Shown here piece by piece: positions 16,703-26,293 of a stretch of 64,000 bases of DNA. The notes under the pieces were generated by a model. It was given only the letters and a program-made list of their open reading frames with translations, was not told the origin of the DNA and made no database searches. The position numbers were made by a program, and so were the translations under genes. The stretch comes from an uncultured Pseudomonadota bacterium (GTDB lineage: Bacteria > Pseudomonadota > Gammaproteobacteria > CAJXQU01): positions 186,001 through 250,000 of the forward strand of contig CAJXQU010000001.1 in the NCBI GenBank assembly GCA_913058255.1, in the 5' to 3' direction. Every line of letters starts with the position of its first letter. Position 1 is the stretch's first letter.

Positions 16703-19357
16703 ATGGCTCTAATAGAACATGCATTAATTATCACCGTCAATCGCCGTCTTGCGCGCGAGATGAGCGAACAATATTCCGATCAGAAAATTGCGGCAGGACA
16801 GCAGGTTTGGGAAACGCCAGAAATTTTACCCTGGTCAAGTTGGTTAAATTCCTTATGGCGACAGACGCTTAATACACCATCTGAAAATCCGCCATTTTTG
16901 TTGTTGAACAAGTTACAAGCGCGCGCAATTTGGGAGGCAATTTTACGTGCCTCAGAGGCGGCCAATGGTCTTTTACAAATTGGTGAAACGACACGAGCAG
17001 CAATGGAAGCTTGGCGATTAATTCATGAATATGATCTGAATCTAAAAGAGGTTAAAGCTTTATTTAGTGACCAGAATGTTGATACACGAACCTTCTATGA
17101 GTGGGCGAGCGCTTACCAACAAAAATTGAAAGAAAATAATTGGATTGATCAGGCTTTAATGCCAGTAAAATTGTTCGAGCAGTTTGAGGCCGATCAGCTA
17201 TCGATTCCTGAGCAGGTTTTAATGGCGGGCTTTGATGAGTTGACGCCTCAGCAGATACGATTGATCAACCTATTGATGTCTAAAAAATGCAGTGTTCTCA
17301 CGCATCAGCCAGAATCAAAGTCGGCTAAAGTATCGCAATTGACCTGTAAAGATTTTGAGCATGAGCTGCAATTTTCTGCGGCTCGCGCACGTTATTTATT
17401 AGAACAAAATCCCCAAGCAACAGTCGGTATTGTTGTGCCTGATCTACACAAAAGGAAGATACAAATTCAGGCAGTGTTTGAAGATATCTTAATCCCTGAT
17501 CGCATTTTTCCTGGCTCAGAAACTACGAGTCCCTTTAATATTTCATTAGGTGATTCTTTAACATCGTTTGCAGTGATCAAGACGGCACTTCAGATTCTGA
17601 CGGCGGCGAATGAGCGGTTATCATTAGAAGAGCTGAGTCGATTAATTCGATCACCGTTTATTGGTGGAAGCGAAAGTGAATTGTCTAAACGGAGCCTACT
17701 CGATGCGCAACTCCGGCAGTTTGGAGATGACTCCATTGGTCTCTCACTGGTGATCAGAGAAGCATCTGATGAAGAGTCGAATAGGTATTGTCCATTATTA
17801 GTTGAAGCATTACAGAAGCTACAAGCGGTTGCTGAAGAGGCTGATCTGACAAAAAATCGATCAATTGTTGAATGGGTAGAGCTGTTCGACATGATCTTGG
17901 AGAGTATGGCGTGGCCCGGTGAGCGTCAGGTGAGTAGTGTTGAATACCAAACAATAGAATCGTGGCGTAGCGCACGTGAGCAATGCGTGTCATTGGATAT
18001 GGTCAGCAAACAGATGAAGTACTCCAGCGCCTTGCAACACCTCCGAAAAACGGCGAGCGAGCAAACCTTTCAAGCAGAGGGCTCTGATGTTCCTATTCAG
18101 ATTTTAGGAGTGTTAGAGGCGGCTGGTTTAGAGTTTGACCATATGATGGTGTTAGGTATGACCGATGAGCAGTGGCCAGCGAAACCAGCACCGAATCCAT
18201 TTTTACCATTACAACTACAACGTCAGAAAAAGATGACACATGCTACGGCGGAGGTCGAGTTACAATCAGCGCGGGTGATGACCGATCGACTACTGGAATC
18301 GGCACCAGAAATTATCTTCATGTATCCAAACCAACAGGCGGATCAAGCATTACGCCCTAGCCCGCTGATCAAAGACTTCCCAAAAATTGAAATAGAAGAT
18401 ATAGCCATTAGCCCGGTTGTAGACCTTCGGCAAAAAATAATGAAGGAATCAAGCTTAGAAAAGTTGATCGATAGTAAAGCTAAACCTCTGCCTGACAATG
18501 TTGTATGGAATGGCGGTGTCGGAATATTTAAAGATCAAGCTGCGTGCCCATTTCGGGCATTTGTTCGTCATCGACTGCGATCACACCCATTGGGTATGGC
18601 TGAGTCTGGTTTAAATCCGGCGGAACGTGGCTCGCTTGTACATGACGCTTTAGAAATTTTATGGAAAGCACTACAGACACATGATCGTTTGATAAAAATC
18701 TCACCAGAACGGCTTCGAGAGGTTATTCGCAGTTCCGTCGAAGTCGCATTGAAAGAATTTCATTCTGGAAAGACAGTGTTGCAAGAAACGCAGTTTCAAT
18801 CTCTTGAAATTGATCGATTAGAAAAATTACTCACGGAATGGTTGGATGTTGAACGGCAACGTGAGCCATTTAGTGTTATCGCTTGTGAAGAAGAAATGGA
18901 ATTACATTTAGGCGGTATTAGCGTCAAAACACGTGTCGATAGAATTGACCAGTTAGAAGGTGGTGAGTTGGCATTAATCGATTATAAGACGGGTGATGTC
19001 AGTACAAAAAGTTGGGAAGGTGAGCGACCTGACGAACCTCAGTTACCGGTATATGCGGTGGGCATGCGGGAAACACCTAAAGCGATATTATTCGCAAAAG
19101 TGAAAAAGGGAGAGCAAACTTTTGTAGGCTTATCGGATGATCTAAATATAGGAAAGATTCAAGAAAATTGGAATGAAATGATTTTAGTATGGCGTGAGAA
19201 TTTAGAAAAACTAGCCGGTGAATTTGTACACGGGAATGCACTGGTTGATCCAAAAGATAGCAGTACCTGTCAATATTGCACTTATCAAAGTCTTTGCAGG
19301 ATTGATGAAGTTAGAGAATTTAGTGACAGTATGAGTAACGTTGTGGAGAATCAATAA
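16703..19357 (+). CDS. AddB-like PD-(D/E)XK nuclease with Fe-S cluster
   Basis: Probable subunit of an AddAB-type helicase-nuclease that resects double-strand breaks before RecA recombination. It has 884 residues. The N-terminus is an inactivated helicase-like region: ITVNRRLAREM replaces a Walker A loop, while a later VLEAAGLEFDHMMVLGMTDEQWP motif is kept. The C-terminal nuclease has D760 and K762 in LIDYKTG. Four cysteines, C615 (ACPFRAF) and C856, C859, C866 (CQYCTYQSLC), match the 4Fe-4S staple of AddB nucleases. The stop overlaps the ATG of the helicase gene by one base. It resembles the proteobacterial probable DNA repair protein family rather than Bacillus AddB. Confidence 0.88.
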   Translation: MALIEHALIITVNRRLAREMSEQYSDQKIAAGQQVWETPEILPWSSWLNSLWRQTLNTPSENPPFLLLNKLQARAIWEAILRASEAANGLLQIGETTRAAMEAWRLIHEYDLNLKEVKALFSDQNVDTRTFYEWASAYQQKLKENNWIDQALMPVKLFEQFEADQLSIPEQVLMAGFDELTPQQIRLINLLMSKKCSVLTHQPESKSAKVSQLTCKDFEHELQFSAARARYLLEQNPQATVGIVVPDLHKRKIQIQAVFEDILIPDRIFPGSETTSPFNISLGDSLTSFAVIKTALQILTAANERLSLEELSRLIRSPFIGGSESELSKRSLLDAQLRQFGDDSIGLSLVIREASDEESNRYCPLLVEALQKLQAVAEEADLTKNRSIVEWVELFDMILESMAWPGERQVSSVEYQTIESWRSAREQCVSLDMVSKQMKYSSALQHLRKTASEQTFQAEGSDVPIQILGVLEAAGLEFDHMMVLGMTDEQWPAKPAPNPFLPLQLQRQKKMTHATAEVELQSARVMTDRLLESAPEIIFMYPNQQADQALRPSPLIKDFPKIEIEDIAISPVVDLRQKIMKESSLEKLIDSKAKPLPDNVVWNGGVGIFKDQAACPFRAFVRHRLRSHPLGMAESGLNPAERGSLVHDALEILWKALQTHDRLIKISPERLREVIRSSVEVALKEFHSGKTVLQETQFQSLEIDRLEKLLTEWLDVERQREPFSVIACEEEMELHLGGISVKTRVDRIDQLEGGELALIDYKTGDVSTKSWEGERPDEPQLPVYAVGMRETPKAILFAKVKKGEQTFVGLSDDLNIGKIQENWNEMILVWRENLEKLAGEFVHGNALVDPKDSSTCQYCTYQSLCRIDEVREFSDSMSNVVENQ

Positions 19358-22300
19358 TGACAACAGAAAGCACTGCTGCCGATCAATCCATCCGCGATCA
19401 AGCATTAGACCCTGAACAATCTTTTATCGTTCAAGCACCCGCCGGCTCAGGTAAAACAGAATTATTAATGCAACGTTATTTAGCATTACTGGCAACGGTT
19501 GATCACCCAGAAGAAATTATTGCGATCACTTTTACACGAAAAGCAACAGCAGAAATGCGAGGCAGAATAGTCGCTGCGTTAGATCAAGCATCTGACGCAG
19601 AAAAACCACAGAAAACACACGAGCTAACGACATGGACATTAGCACAGAAAGTTTTAAAACGTGACACTGAATTAAAGTGGAATTTATTAAAAAACCCAAA
19701 CCGTTTACGCATTCAAACTATCGACGCGATGTGTTCAAGTTTTGCGCGACAAATGCCGGTATTATCACGAACCGGCGTAAGTCCGCAAATTGTAGAAAGA
19801 GCGGATCATTTATATAGACAAGCTGCACAAGCAACACTGAAAGGATTAACTCGACATACAGAAGTGGCCTATTTATTAGGCCACCTAGATAACAACTGGC
19901 AAAAGCTTGAGGGAATGATCTCAAGCTTATTACAAAAACGTGATCACTGGCTTCGTCATTTACCATTCGGGAGTGATGATTTTGGTCGGCTGCAAGAACG
20001 TGAAAATCTTGAAGCAAGCCTATGCGCAATTATTAGCGAAACGCTTGAAAAAAGCTTAGAAAAAATACCTTTAGAGATTCGAAGGGATTGGTTAGCATTA
20101 GCGAATTTTGCAGCAAGCAATATACATAAATCCGAGAAAAAAAGTTCATTAAATGCTTGTCTAGAGATACAAGAGTTTCCTGATTCCTTTCCAGATAGTT
20201 TGAATGTTTGGGAAGGTTTGCTTGAAATGGTATTGGTAAAAACAGGTGGTTGGCGAAAATCAGTTACGAATAATATAGGTTTTCCTGCTCCCTCTACGAT
20301 CAAGGATAAGGAACAAAAGCAGATCGGTACAGATATGAAAATATCAATGCTGCGCTTGATCGAAAATCTGCAAGATGTACCTGACTTACAGGAAAGTTTT
20401 CAAGCAATTAGGTTATTACCAAGTCCAGCATATAGCGATGAGCAGTGGGATGTATTGCAGTCCTTATTTGTTGTTCTCAAGTTAGCTGTCGCACAACTAC
20501 AAATTGTATTTCGTGAACAGAGTCAGGTGGATTTTACAGAGGTAAGCATTGCTGCTGTGTATGCCCTAGGTAATGAGTCTGAGCCAACAGATCTTGCATT
20601 GTCTTTAGATTATAAAATAAAACATTTATTAGTTGATGAGTTTCAAGATACATCGGTTAGTCAATATTCTTTATTAGAAAGAATCACCGCAGGTTGGGAA
20701 TTAAATGATGGACGTACCTTATTCTTGGTTGGTGATCCCATGCAATCAATCTACCGCTTTCGTGAAGCAGATGTTGGTTTATTCATCAATGTGCAAAGGC
20801 AAAAATCATTAGGTCATATTCAATTAGAGCCACTTCAGCTATCGGTGAACTTTCGATCGAAACAAGTGATCGTTGAGTGGGTGAATGAAGTTTTTCAACG
20901 AGCGATGCCAGCCGAAGCTTCAGTGACTAGCGGTGCTGTTTCTTATACAAAATCAGAAGCATTTCATAAACAAACATCAGATGCTTCAGTCGCCATTCAT
21001 CCCTTGGTTGATGTTGATAGAAAACAAGAGGCAGATCTTGTTTGTAGTTTGATTAAAACAGCAATGGATCGAGAAGAAACCGTTGCTGTTTTAGTTAGAA
21101 ATCGGTCACATCTTGTACAAATAACGAGCCGATTAAAAGAAAAGAAACAAGCCTATCAAGCGGTCGAAATAGAATCCTTAACTCAGCAAGCCGTGATAAG
21201 AGATTTATATTCTTTGACATCAGCCTTATTACATTTAGCTGATCGAACAGCGTGGCTAGCGATATTGCGAGCGCCTTGGTGTGGTTTAAGCCTGAATGAT
21301 TTAGAGCTGCTAAGCCAGCAGTCATCAGCAACGATTTGGGGTTTGATCAATTATGATAAAAGAGTAAAAAGCATAAGTGAGGATGGGCAAAAAAGATTGT
21401 GTAAACTACAAGCTGTCATGAAAAAATCTCTGGTTCAAAGGCAACGTATTTCATTGGCGCGTTGGGTTGAGGGGACTTGGATTATGCTCGGCGGGCCAGC
21501 TTGCTTAAACAGTGAGTCAGGTTTGGATAACGCTCAAGCATTTTTTAATTTACTTGGCGAGCTTGATGATGGCTATGAACTGGAATCACTGGATGCGCTT
21601 GATCAAAAATTAAGTAGTTTATTTGCTGCGCCTAATGCTTCTGATCAAGCTATGCCGCAATTAATGACTATCCATAAATCCAAAGGTTTAGAGTTTGATA
21701 CGGTTATTATCCCCGGGTTAGAGCGACAGCCAAGAAATGATGATCGACAATTATTGCAGTGGACTGAATGGCGGAATACGATTGAAAATACAGATGAACT
21801 ATTGCTCGCCCCGATCGAAGAAACAGGACGAGAAAAAGAGCGGATTAATCAATATTTACAAGTGCTGGAAAAAGAGCGTGCTCGTCATGAAGCTGTCCGA
21901 CTGTTATATGTTGCTGCGACACGAGCACAGAAAAATTTACACTTAATCGGACAAGTCGAGCACAGTGAGAAAGGCGAAATTAAATTGCCGGATCAACGGT
22001 CCTTACTTTCAAGGATATGGTCTTCTGTAGAAAGTGATTATTTAGAAAGTTCTCATGCAATTAAGCCAACCGATCAGAATGAGAAAAGTGATGAACTTTT
22101 CATACCTTATATAAAAAGATTGCTTGTTGATTGGGAAGTTCCTACACGAGAACCTGCTGTCCATTGGGCTGGATCTGACAGACTAAAAAGTGAGGGTGAA
22201 AAATCGGGAGAAGATTCAACAATAGAATTTTCATGGGCGGGAGCACAAGCAAAGCATATAGGGATAGTTGTGCATAGAATTCTACAACAGATTGCCGAAG

Positions 22301-22770
22301 AAGGGATTGAGCATTGGCATCGAGAACGTTTGACGAAAGCAGGTTCAACAATAAAAATATTGTTACTGGAGTCTGGCTTGCCTGAATCTATGTTGGAGCG
22401 AGCGACAAAAAAAGTGCTTCATGCGATTGAAAAAACCTTAGACGATGAAAAAGGTCGTTGGATTCTGTCTAATCACGAATCTGCAAGAAATGAATATACC
22501 TTGTCAGGTATGCTGAATGAGAAGTTTATGCGCGTCGTACTCGATAGAACATTTATTGATGGTGATGGTACAAGATGGATTATTGATTATAAAAGCAGTA
22601 GTCACGAAGGCAGCAACCTTGAAGGTTTTTTAGAAAGTGAAAAGAGCCGCTATCAAGAGCAGCTAGAGAGTTATGCAGAGTTGATTGCTAAAGTAGAAGA
22701 AAGACCGATTAAATTAGCTTTGTATTTTCCGGTGCTATCTGAGTGGCGCGAGTGGCAATATATAAAGTAA
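19357..22770 (+). CDS. AddA-like UvrD-family helicase-nuclease
   Basis: Partner of the preceding nuclease. The 1137-residue protein has Walker A APAGSGKTE (27-35), motif II DEFQDTS (427-433), the motif GDPMQSIYRFREAD and motif VI VAATRAQKNLHLIG, so the ATPase is intact. A C-terminal nuclease domain has D1077 and K1079 in IDYKSSSHEG. Together the pair supplies two nuclease sites and one motor, the AddAB pattern, rather than RecBCD. Similarity to UvrD/RecB helicases is clear. The name addA is not asserted because several families share this architecture. Confidence 0.9.
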   Translation: MTTESTAADQSIRDQALDPEQSFIVQAPAGSGKTELLMQRYLALLATVDHPEEIIAITFTRKATAEMRGRIVAALDQASDAEKPQKTHELTTWTLAQKVLKRDTELKWNLLKNPNRLRIQTIDAMCSSFARQMPVLSRTGVSPQIVERADHLYRQAAQATLKGLTRHTEVAYLLGHLDNNWQKLEGMISSLLQKRDHWLRHLPFGSDDFGRLQERENLEASLCAIISETLEKSLEKIPLEIRRDWLALANFAASNIHKSEKKSSLNACLEIQEFPDSFPDSLNVWEGLLEMVLVKTGGWRKSVTNNIGFPAPSTIKDKEQKQIGTDMKISMLRLIENLQDVPDLQESFQAIRLLPSPAYSDEQWDVLQSLFVVLKLAVAQLQIVFREQSQVDFTEVSIAAVYALGNESEPTDLALSLDYKIKHLLVDEFQDTSVSQYSLLERITAGWELNDGRTLFLVGDPMQSIYRFREADVGLFINVQRQKSLGHIQLEPLQLSVNFRSKQVIVEWVNEVFQRAMPAEASVTSGAVSYTKSEAFHKQTSDASVAIHPLVDVDRKQEADLVCSLIKTAMDREETVAVLVRNRSHLVQITSRLKEKKQAYQAVEIESLTQQAVIRDLYSLTSALLHLADRTAWLAILRAPWCGLSLNDLELLSQQSSATIWGLINYDKRVKSISEDGQKRLCKLQAVMKKSLVQRQRISLARWVEGTWIMLGGPACLNSESGLDNAQAFFNLLGELDDGYELESLDALDQKLSSLFAAPNASDQAMPQLMTIHKSKGLEFDTVIIPGLERQPRNDDRQLLQWTEWRNTIENTDELLLAPIEETGREKERINQYLQVLEKERARHEAVRLLYVAATRAQKNLHLIGQVEHSEKGEIKLPDQRSLLSRIWSSVESDYLESSHAIKPTDQNEKSDELFIPYIKRLLVDWEVPTREPAVHWAGSDRLKSEGEKSGEDSTIEFSWAGAQAKHIGIVVHRILQQIAEEGIEHWHRERLTKAGSTIKILLLESGLPESMLERATKKVLHAIEKTLDDEKGRWILSNHESARNEYTLSGMLNEKFMRVVLDRTFIDGDGTRWIIDYKSSSHEGSNLEGFLESEKSRYQEQLESYAELIAKVEERPIKLALYFPVLSEWREWQYIK

Positions 22771-22787
22771 CGAATGAGGTCAGTAAA

Positions 22788-23210
22788 ATGACAGATAAGA
22801 TTGAAGCAAGAGGAAGTTGTCTTTGTGGTGCTATAGAAATTGAGGCCAGTGAGGTGAGCTCCAACATAGGAGCTTGTCATTGTGCGATGTGCCGAAAGTG
22901 GACTGGTGGACCGCTATTGGCTGTTGATTGTCAGGATAAGGTGAGTTTTACGAATAGTGAGATGATCAGTGTTTACGGATCATCAGACTGGGCTGAGCGA
23001 GGATTTTGCAGTAAATGCGGCACGCACTTGTTCTATAGGTTGAAGCAAGCGAATCAATACATTATGCCAGTCGGACTATTTGAGTTGGATGCAACGATGA
23101 TCTTAGACCATCAAATTTTTATCGATCAAAAACCGGATTATTATTGTTTTGCAAATGAGACTAAGAATATGACGGGTGCAGAAGTTTTTGCACAATTTAC
23201 GGGTGAGTAA
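22788..23210 (+). CDS. GFA (glutathione-dependent formaldehyde-activating-like) family protein
   Basis: Small zinc protein of 140 residues with the GFA/CENP-V fold. Zinc-ligand cysteines appear in order: GSCLCGAIE, ACHCAMCRKWTG and CSKCGTHLF. The exact reaction is not known for most members. Formaldehyde-glutathione chemistry is established only for Gfa itself. ATG 22788 follows GAGGTCAG and gives a normal family N-terminus. An upstream in-frame ATG at 22743 lies inside the helicase gene and is less likely. Confidence 0.85.
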   Translation: MTDKIEARGSCLCGAIEIEASEVSSNIGACHCAMCRKWTGGPLLAVDCQDKVSFTNSEMISVYGSSDWAERGFCSKCGTHLFYRLKQANQYIMPVGLFELDATMILDHQIFIDQKPDYYCFANETKNMTGAEVFAQFTGE

Positions 23211-23328
23211 GTAAAGATTAGAGAGTGACTACGAGGGACCTGTTACCAAAACTAGATCTATTCGTTGCTATGGCTGATAGCGTCGGTATCGTTTGTTTTT
23301 TCAAGAGTAGTGATAAGATATCTTTATC

Positions 23329-23889
23329 ATGACGAATATTACAAAAGAAGCCGTTATCGAACAAATCATTGCCACGTTTCGTGAATATGGATATGAAGGC
23401 GCGAGCCTTTCGTTGCTTTCAAAGGCAACGGGTTTGGGACGTTCAAGTCTGTATCATCACTTTCCGAAAGGAAAAGAGGATATGGCAAATGCCGCGTTGG
23501 ATGCGGTGATGGTCAGCTTTGATCAACTAGTATTATCTCCATTGAGACAGACACAAAAAACATCAGATCAACGTGTGAGGGCATGCGCAAAAGGACTGTC
23601 GGAGTTTTATGCGAGTGGTTCCAATTCTTGCTTGATCAATATTTTTAGTGTTGGCACGGCAGGCAAGATGTTTCAACCATATTTGGAAAAACGAACTCAA
23701 GGATTGATCGGTGTTTTTGCCGATCTTGCTAAAGAGACTGGAGTCTCTACTAAAGAGGCTAAAAAGCGTGGTGAAAATTTGGTCATTCAGATCCAAGGTG
23801 CGCTTGTTCTTTCACGTACTTTAAATTCAAATACGCCATTCAAAACGCTCGTTAAAAACATTCCTGAACTTTTATTACACTCGGTTTAA
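23329..23889 (+). CDS. TetR family transcriptional regulator
   Basis: The 186-residue protein has an N-terminal helix-turn-helix (AVIEQIIATFREYGYEGASL, then GLGRSSLYHHFPKGKEDM) of the TetR family. The C-terminal region resembles the TetR subgroup that represses enzymes of electrophile or glutathione metabolism. It lies about 100 bases upstream of a glutathione transferase gene whose promoter holds an inverted repeat, so it most likely represses that gene. Ligand unknown. Confidence 0.9.
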   Translation: MTNITKEAVIEQIIATFREYGYEGASLSLLSKATGLGRSSLYHHFPKGKEDMANAALDAVMVSFDQLVLSPLRQTQKTSDQRVRACAKGLSEFYASGSNSCLINIFSVGTAGKMFQPYLEKRTQGLIGVFADLAKETGVSTKEAKKRGENLVIQIQGALVLSRTLNSNTPFKTLVKNIPELLLHSV

Positions 23890-23909
23890 TTAGAGGTTGC
23901 CTTTGGAGC

Positions 23910-23955
23910 TTGACATTCATTTTTTATAGGACGAATATTAAACCGAACAATCGGT
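23910..23955 (+). promoter_or_regulatory. Predicted promoter and TetR operator for the GST gene
   Basis: TTGACA (23910-23915) is followed after 17-18 bases by an AT-rich -10 (about 23933-23939, GAATATT). Immediately after comes the inverted repeat ACCGA-ACAA-TCGGT (23942-23955), covering the expected start of transcription. That is an ideal position for repression by the adjacent TetR protein. The ATG of the GST gene is at 23995. Confidence 0.55.
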
Positions 23956-23994
23956 ACAGTCAGTTGGCTGTTTATAAAAAATGAGGAGTAGTAA

Positions 23995-24633
23995 ATGAGT
24001 CCTAACAATCCCAGTTCACCACTAATAATTCATGACTTTGAAAAATCTGGTCATGCACATCGTGTACGACTTATGGCATCTTTGTTGGGGTTGCCTGTTG
24101 ATCTAAAACATATTGATTTAGTTGGAGGGGAGCAGCAAACAGAAGAATTTTTAAAACTCAATCCATTTGGCCAAGTGCCGGTGTTAGAAGACGATGGAAA
24201 TGTTGTAAGAGATTCAACATCAATACTTATCTATCTAGCTAAGAAATACGGTGGTGAAACCTGGCTGCCAAGTGATGCCGTTGGAGCAGCATTAGTTCAG
24301 CGTTACTTATCTATTGCATCAAACGAGATTTATCGCGGACCATGTTGTGCAAGATTGGTGACCGTTTTTAATGCGGAGCTTGATCATAATGCATGTAAGG
24401 AAGTGGCTCATAAGATATTAGCGATATTGGATGCTGATCTGAAAAAGAAAGAATTTCTAGCTGCTGCTCACCCAACCATCGCAGATGTGGCATGTTATAG
24501 CTACATTGCACATGCCCCAGAAGGCGATGTTTCACTAGACGAGTATAAAAATATTAAAGCGTGGCTAAAGCGAATAGAAGCCTTACCAGGTTTTGTTGCG
24601 ATGCCTGTAACAAAGGTTTGTCTCGCAAAATAG
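23995..24633 (+). CDS. Glutathione S-transferase
   Basis: Cytoplasmic detoxifying enzyme that conjugates glutathione to electrophiles. The 212-residue protein has the thioredoxin-like N-domain (HAHRVRLMASLLGLP, then NPFGQVPVLEDDG and the glutathione-binding RDSTSILIYLAKKYG) and the helical C-domain with HPTIADVACYSYIAH. Ribosome site GAGGAG precedes the ATG. It is placed under an apparent TetR operator. Confidence 0.92.
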   Translation: MSPNNPSSPLIIHDFEKSGHAHRVRLMASLLGLPVDLKHIDLVGGEQQTEEFLKLNPFGQVPVLEDDGNVVRDSTSILIYLAKKYGGETWLPSDAVGAALVQRYLSIASNEIYRGPCCARLVTVFNAELDHNACKEVAHKILAILDADLKKKEFLAAAHPTIADVACYSYIAHAPEGDVSLDEYKNIKAWLKRIEALPGFVAMPVTKVCLAK

Positions 24634-24668
24634 TCCTTCCTGAAGTATTTCCCAATCTACTCGAGTGG

Positions 24669-24693
24669 CCGATTGACTAATAAGCACAATCGG
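24669..24693. repeat. Inverted repeat CCGATTG-N11-CAATCGG before sthA
   Basis: CCGATTG at 24669-24675 and CAATCGG at 24687-24693 form 7-bp arms. The right arm with its next base (CAATCGGT) is identical to the right half of the TetR operator candidate at 23948-23955. The following T-poor sequence makes a terminator less likely, so an operator is possible. Confidence 0.4.
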
Positions 24694-24746
24694 TTGGCTC
24701 GTTTGTTGCTTTTCATTGCCATACACATTCAATGGGAAAGGTGGTT

Positions 24747-26135
24747 ATGGAAAAGTTTGATTTTATCGTTATCGGTAGCGGCCCTGCGGGTCAACGTGCG
24801 GCGATTCAGGCAGCTAAATTAGGTAAATCAGTCGCACTGATTGAGATGCATACCGCTGTTGGTGGTAATTGTCTTCATACTGGAACCATACCAAGTAAAA
24901 CACTTCGTGAAACCGTTCTCTATTTAACAGGCTGGCGACAACGAGGCTTCTACGGAAAAAGTTATCGAGTTAAAGAAAGGATCACTGCACAAGATTTGAT
25001 CCAACGGCTGGATATCACCACCCGACATGAAATTGATATCATTCAACATCAATTATATAGAAATGGGGTCACTTCGATAGTTGGCAAAGCGAAGTTTCTC
25101 GATCCGAACACCATTACAGTGATGGATCACGAGGGGAATAAAGCTAAGTATGAAGCTAAGAAATTTATGATTTCTGTAGGAACTTCCCCTATTCAGCCAC
25201 CTAATACTCCTTTTGATGGTAAACGTGTTTTAGACAGCGATCATATTCTTGAAATTGATGAGCTGCCAAGAACGATGATCGTCGTGGGAGCCGGAGTTAT
25301 TGGTGTCGAATATGCTTCTATTTATAGTGCGTTAGATATCGATGTCATTTTAGTTGATGGTCGAGAAGAGATGCTCAGCTTTCTTGATCGTGAAATTATT
25401 GATGAATTTAAACATCATTTGCGTGATAGGGGTGTCGCTATTCGAATGGGTGAAACGGTAGAGAAAGTAGAGTATCTAGACAAAAAGCGAGTGAAGTTAT
25501 TTTTGTCTAGCGGTAAACAACTGCGAGCTGATATGGTTTTATATGCGGCTGGTAGACAGGGTAATACGGCTGATTTAGGATTAGAAAATGTAGGGCTAGA
25601 GGCTTGCCCGCGAGGTATGTTGGAAGTCAATGAGCATTATGTAACGAAGGTGAAAAATATTTATGCGGCGGGAGATGTTGTCGGTTTTCCTAGCTTGGCT
25701 TCAACCTCTATGGAGCAAGGTAGACATGCAGCATGTCATGCATTTGGTAAGACGCCTGACTCGCGCTTTAGTGATTTTCCTTTTGGGATTTACGCAGTTC
25801 CTGAGATGAGTGTTATCGGGCTCACAGAAAAGGATTGCAAAGAGAAAGGTATTGGTTATGAAGTTGGCGAAGCAAGATTTCGAGAAACGTCACGAGGGCA
25901 AATTCTTGGCCTGCGTGAAGGCTTATTAAAATTAATTTTTAGTCTTGATGACCGACGTCTGATCGGTGTCCATATTGTCGGTGAAGGTGCAACAGAGCTG
26001 ATCCACATTGGGCAAGCCGTGATGCAGTTAGGCGGGACTATGGATTATTTTGTAGAGAATGTTTTTAATTATCCAACCTTGGCGGAAGCCTACAAAATAG
26101 CTGCTTTACATGCATGGAACCGCTTTCCTGATTAG
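24747..26135 (+). CDS. sthA: Soluble pyridine nucleotide transhydrogenase
   Basis: FAD flavoprotein that transfers hydride between NADPH and NAD+. The protein of about 462 residues has the FAD-binding VIGSGPAGQRAAIQAAKLGK near the N-terminus and the NAD-binding VVGAGVIGVEYASI. The redox centre that is CxxxxC in dihydrolipoamide dehydrogenases reads GGNCLHTGTIPSK, with threonine in place of the second cysteine, which is the hallmark of SthA. I chose ATG 24747, which follows AAAGGTGG. ATG 24732 is an in-frame alternative five codons upstream. Confidence 0.95.
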   Translation: MEKFDFIVIGSGPAGQRAAIQAAKLGKSVALIEMHTAVGGNCLHTGTIPSKTLRETVLYLTGWRQRGFYGKSYRVKERITAQDLIQRLDITTRHEIDIIQHQLYRNGVTSIVGKAKFLDPNTITVMDHEGNKAKYEAKKFMISVGTSPIQPPNTPFDGKRVLDSDHILEIDELPRTMIVVGAGVIGVEYASIYSALDIDVILVDGREEMLSFLDREIIDEFKHHLRDRGVAIRMGETVEKVEYLDKKRVKLFLSSGKQLRADMVLYAAGRQGNTADLGLENVGLEACPRGMLEVNEHYVTKVKNIYAAGDVVGFPSLASTSMEQGRHAACHAFGKTPDSRFSDFPFGIYAVPEMSVIGLTEKDCKEKGIGYEVGEARFRETSRGQILGLREGLLKLIFSLDDRRLIGVHIVGEGATELIHIGQAVMQLGGTMDYFVENVFNYPTLAEAYKIAALHAWNRFPD

Positions 26136-26293
26136 GAAAAATTTCACGAATGACTTTTATACCTTTCTAAAGTTTTTTTCAACTATTCCGATAGGAACTC
26201 ATAAAGAGGCTGTGGGGTGAGATTCTAATGCTTTGCTGATGCAAAGAAAGCTTTGACTCATGGGAGAATAACTCAAATAGAGAGGCGCGGAAT

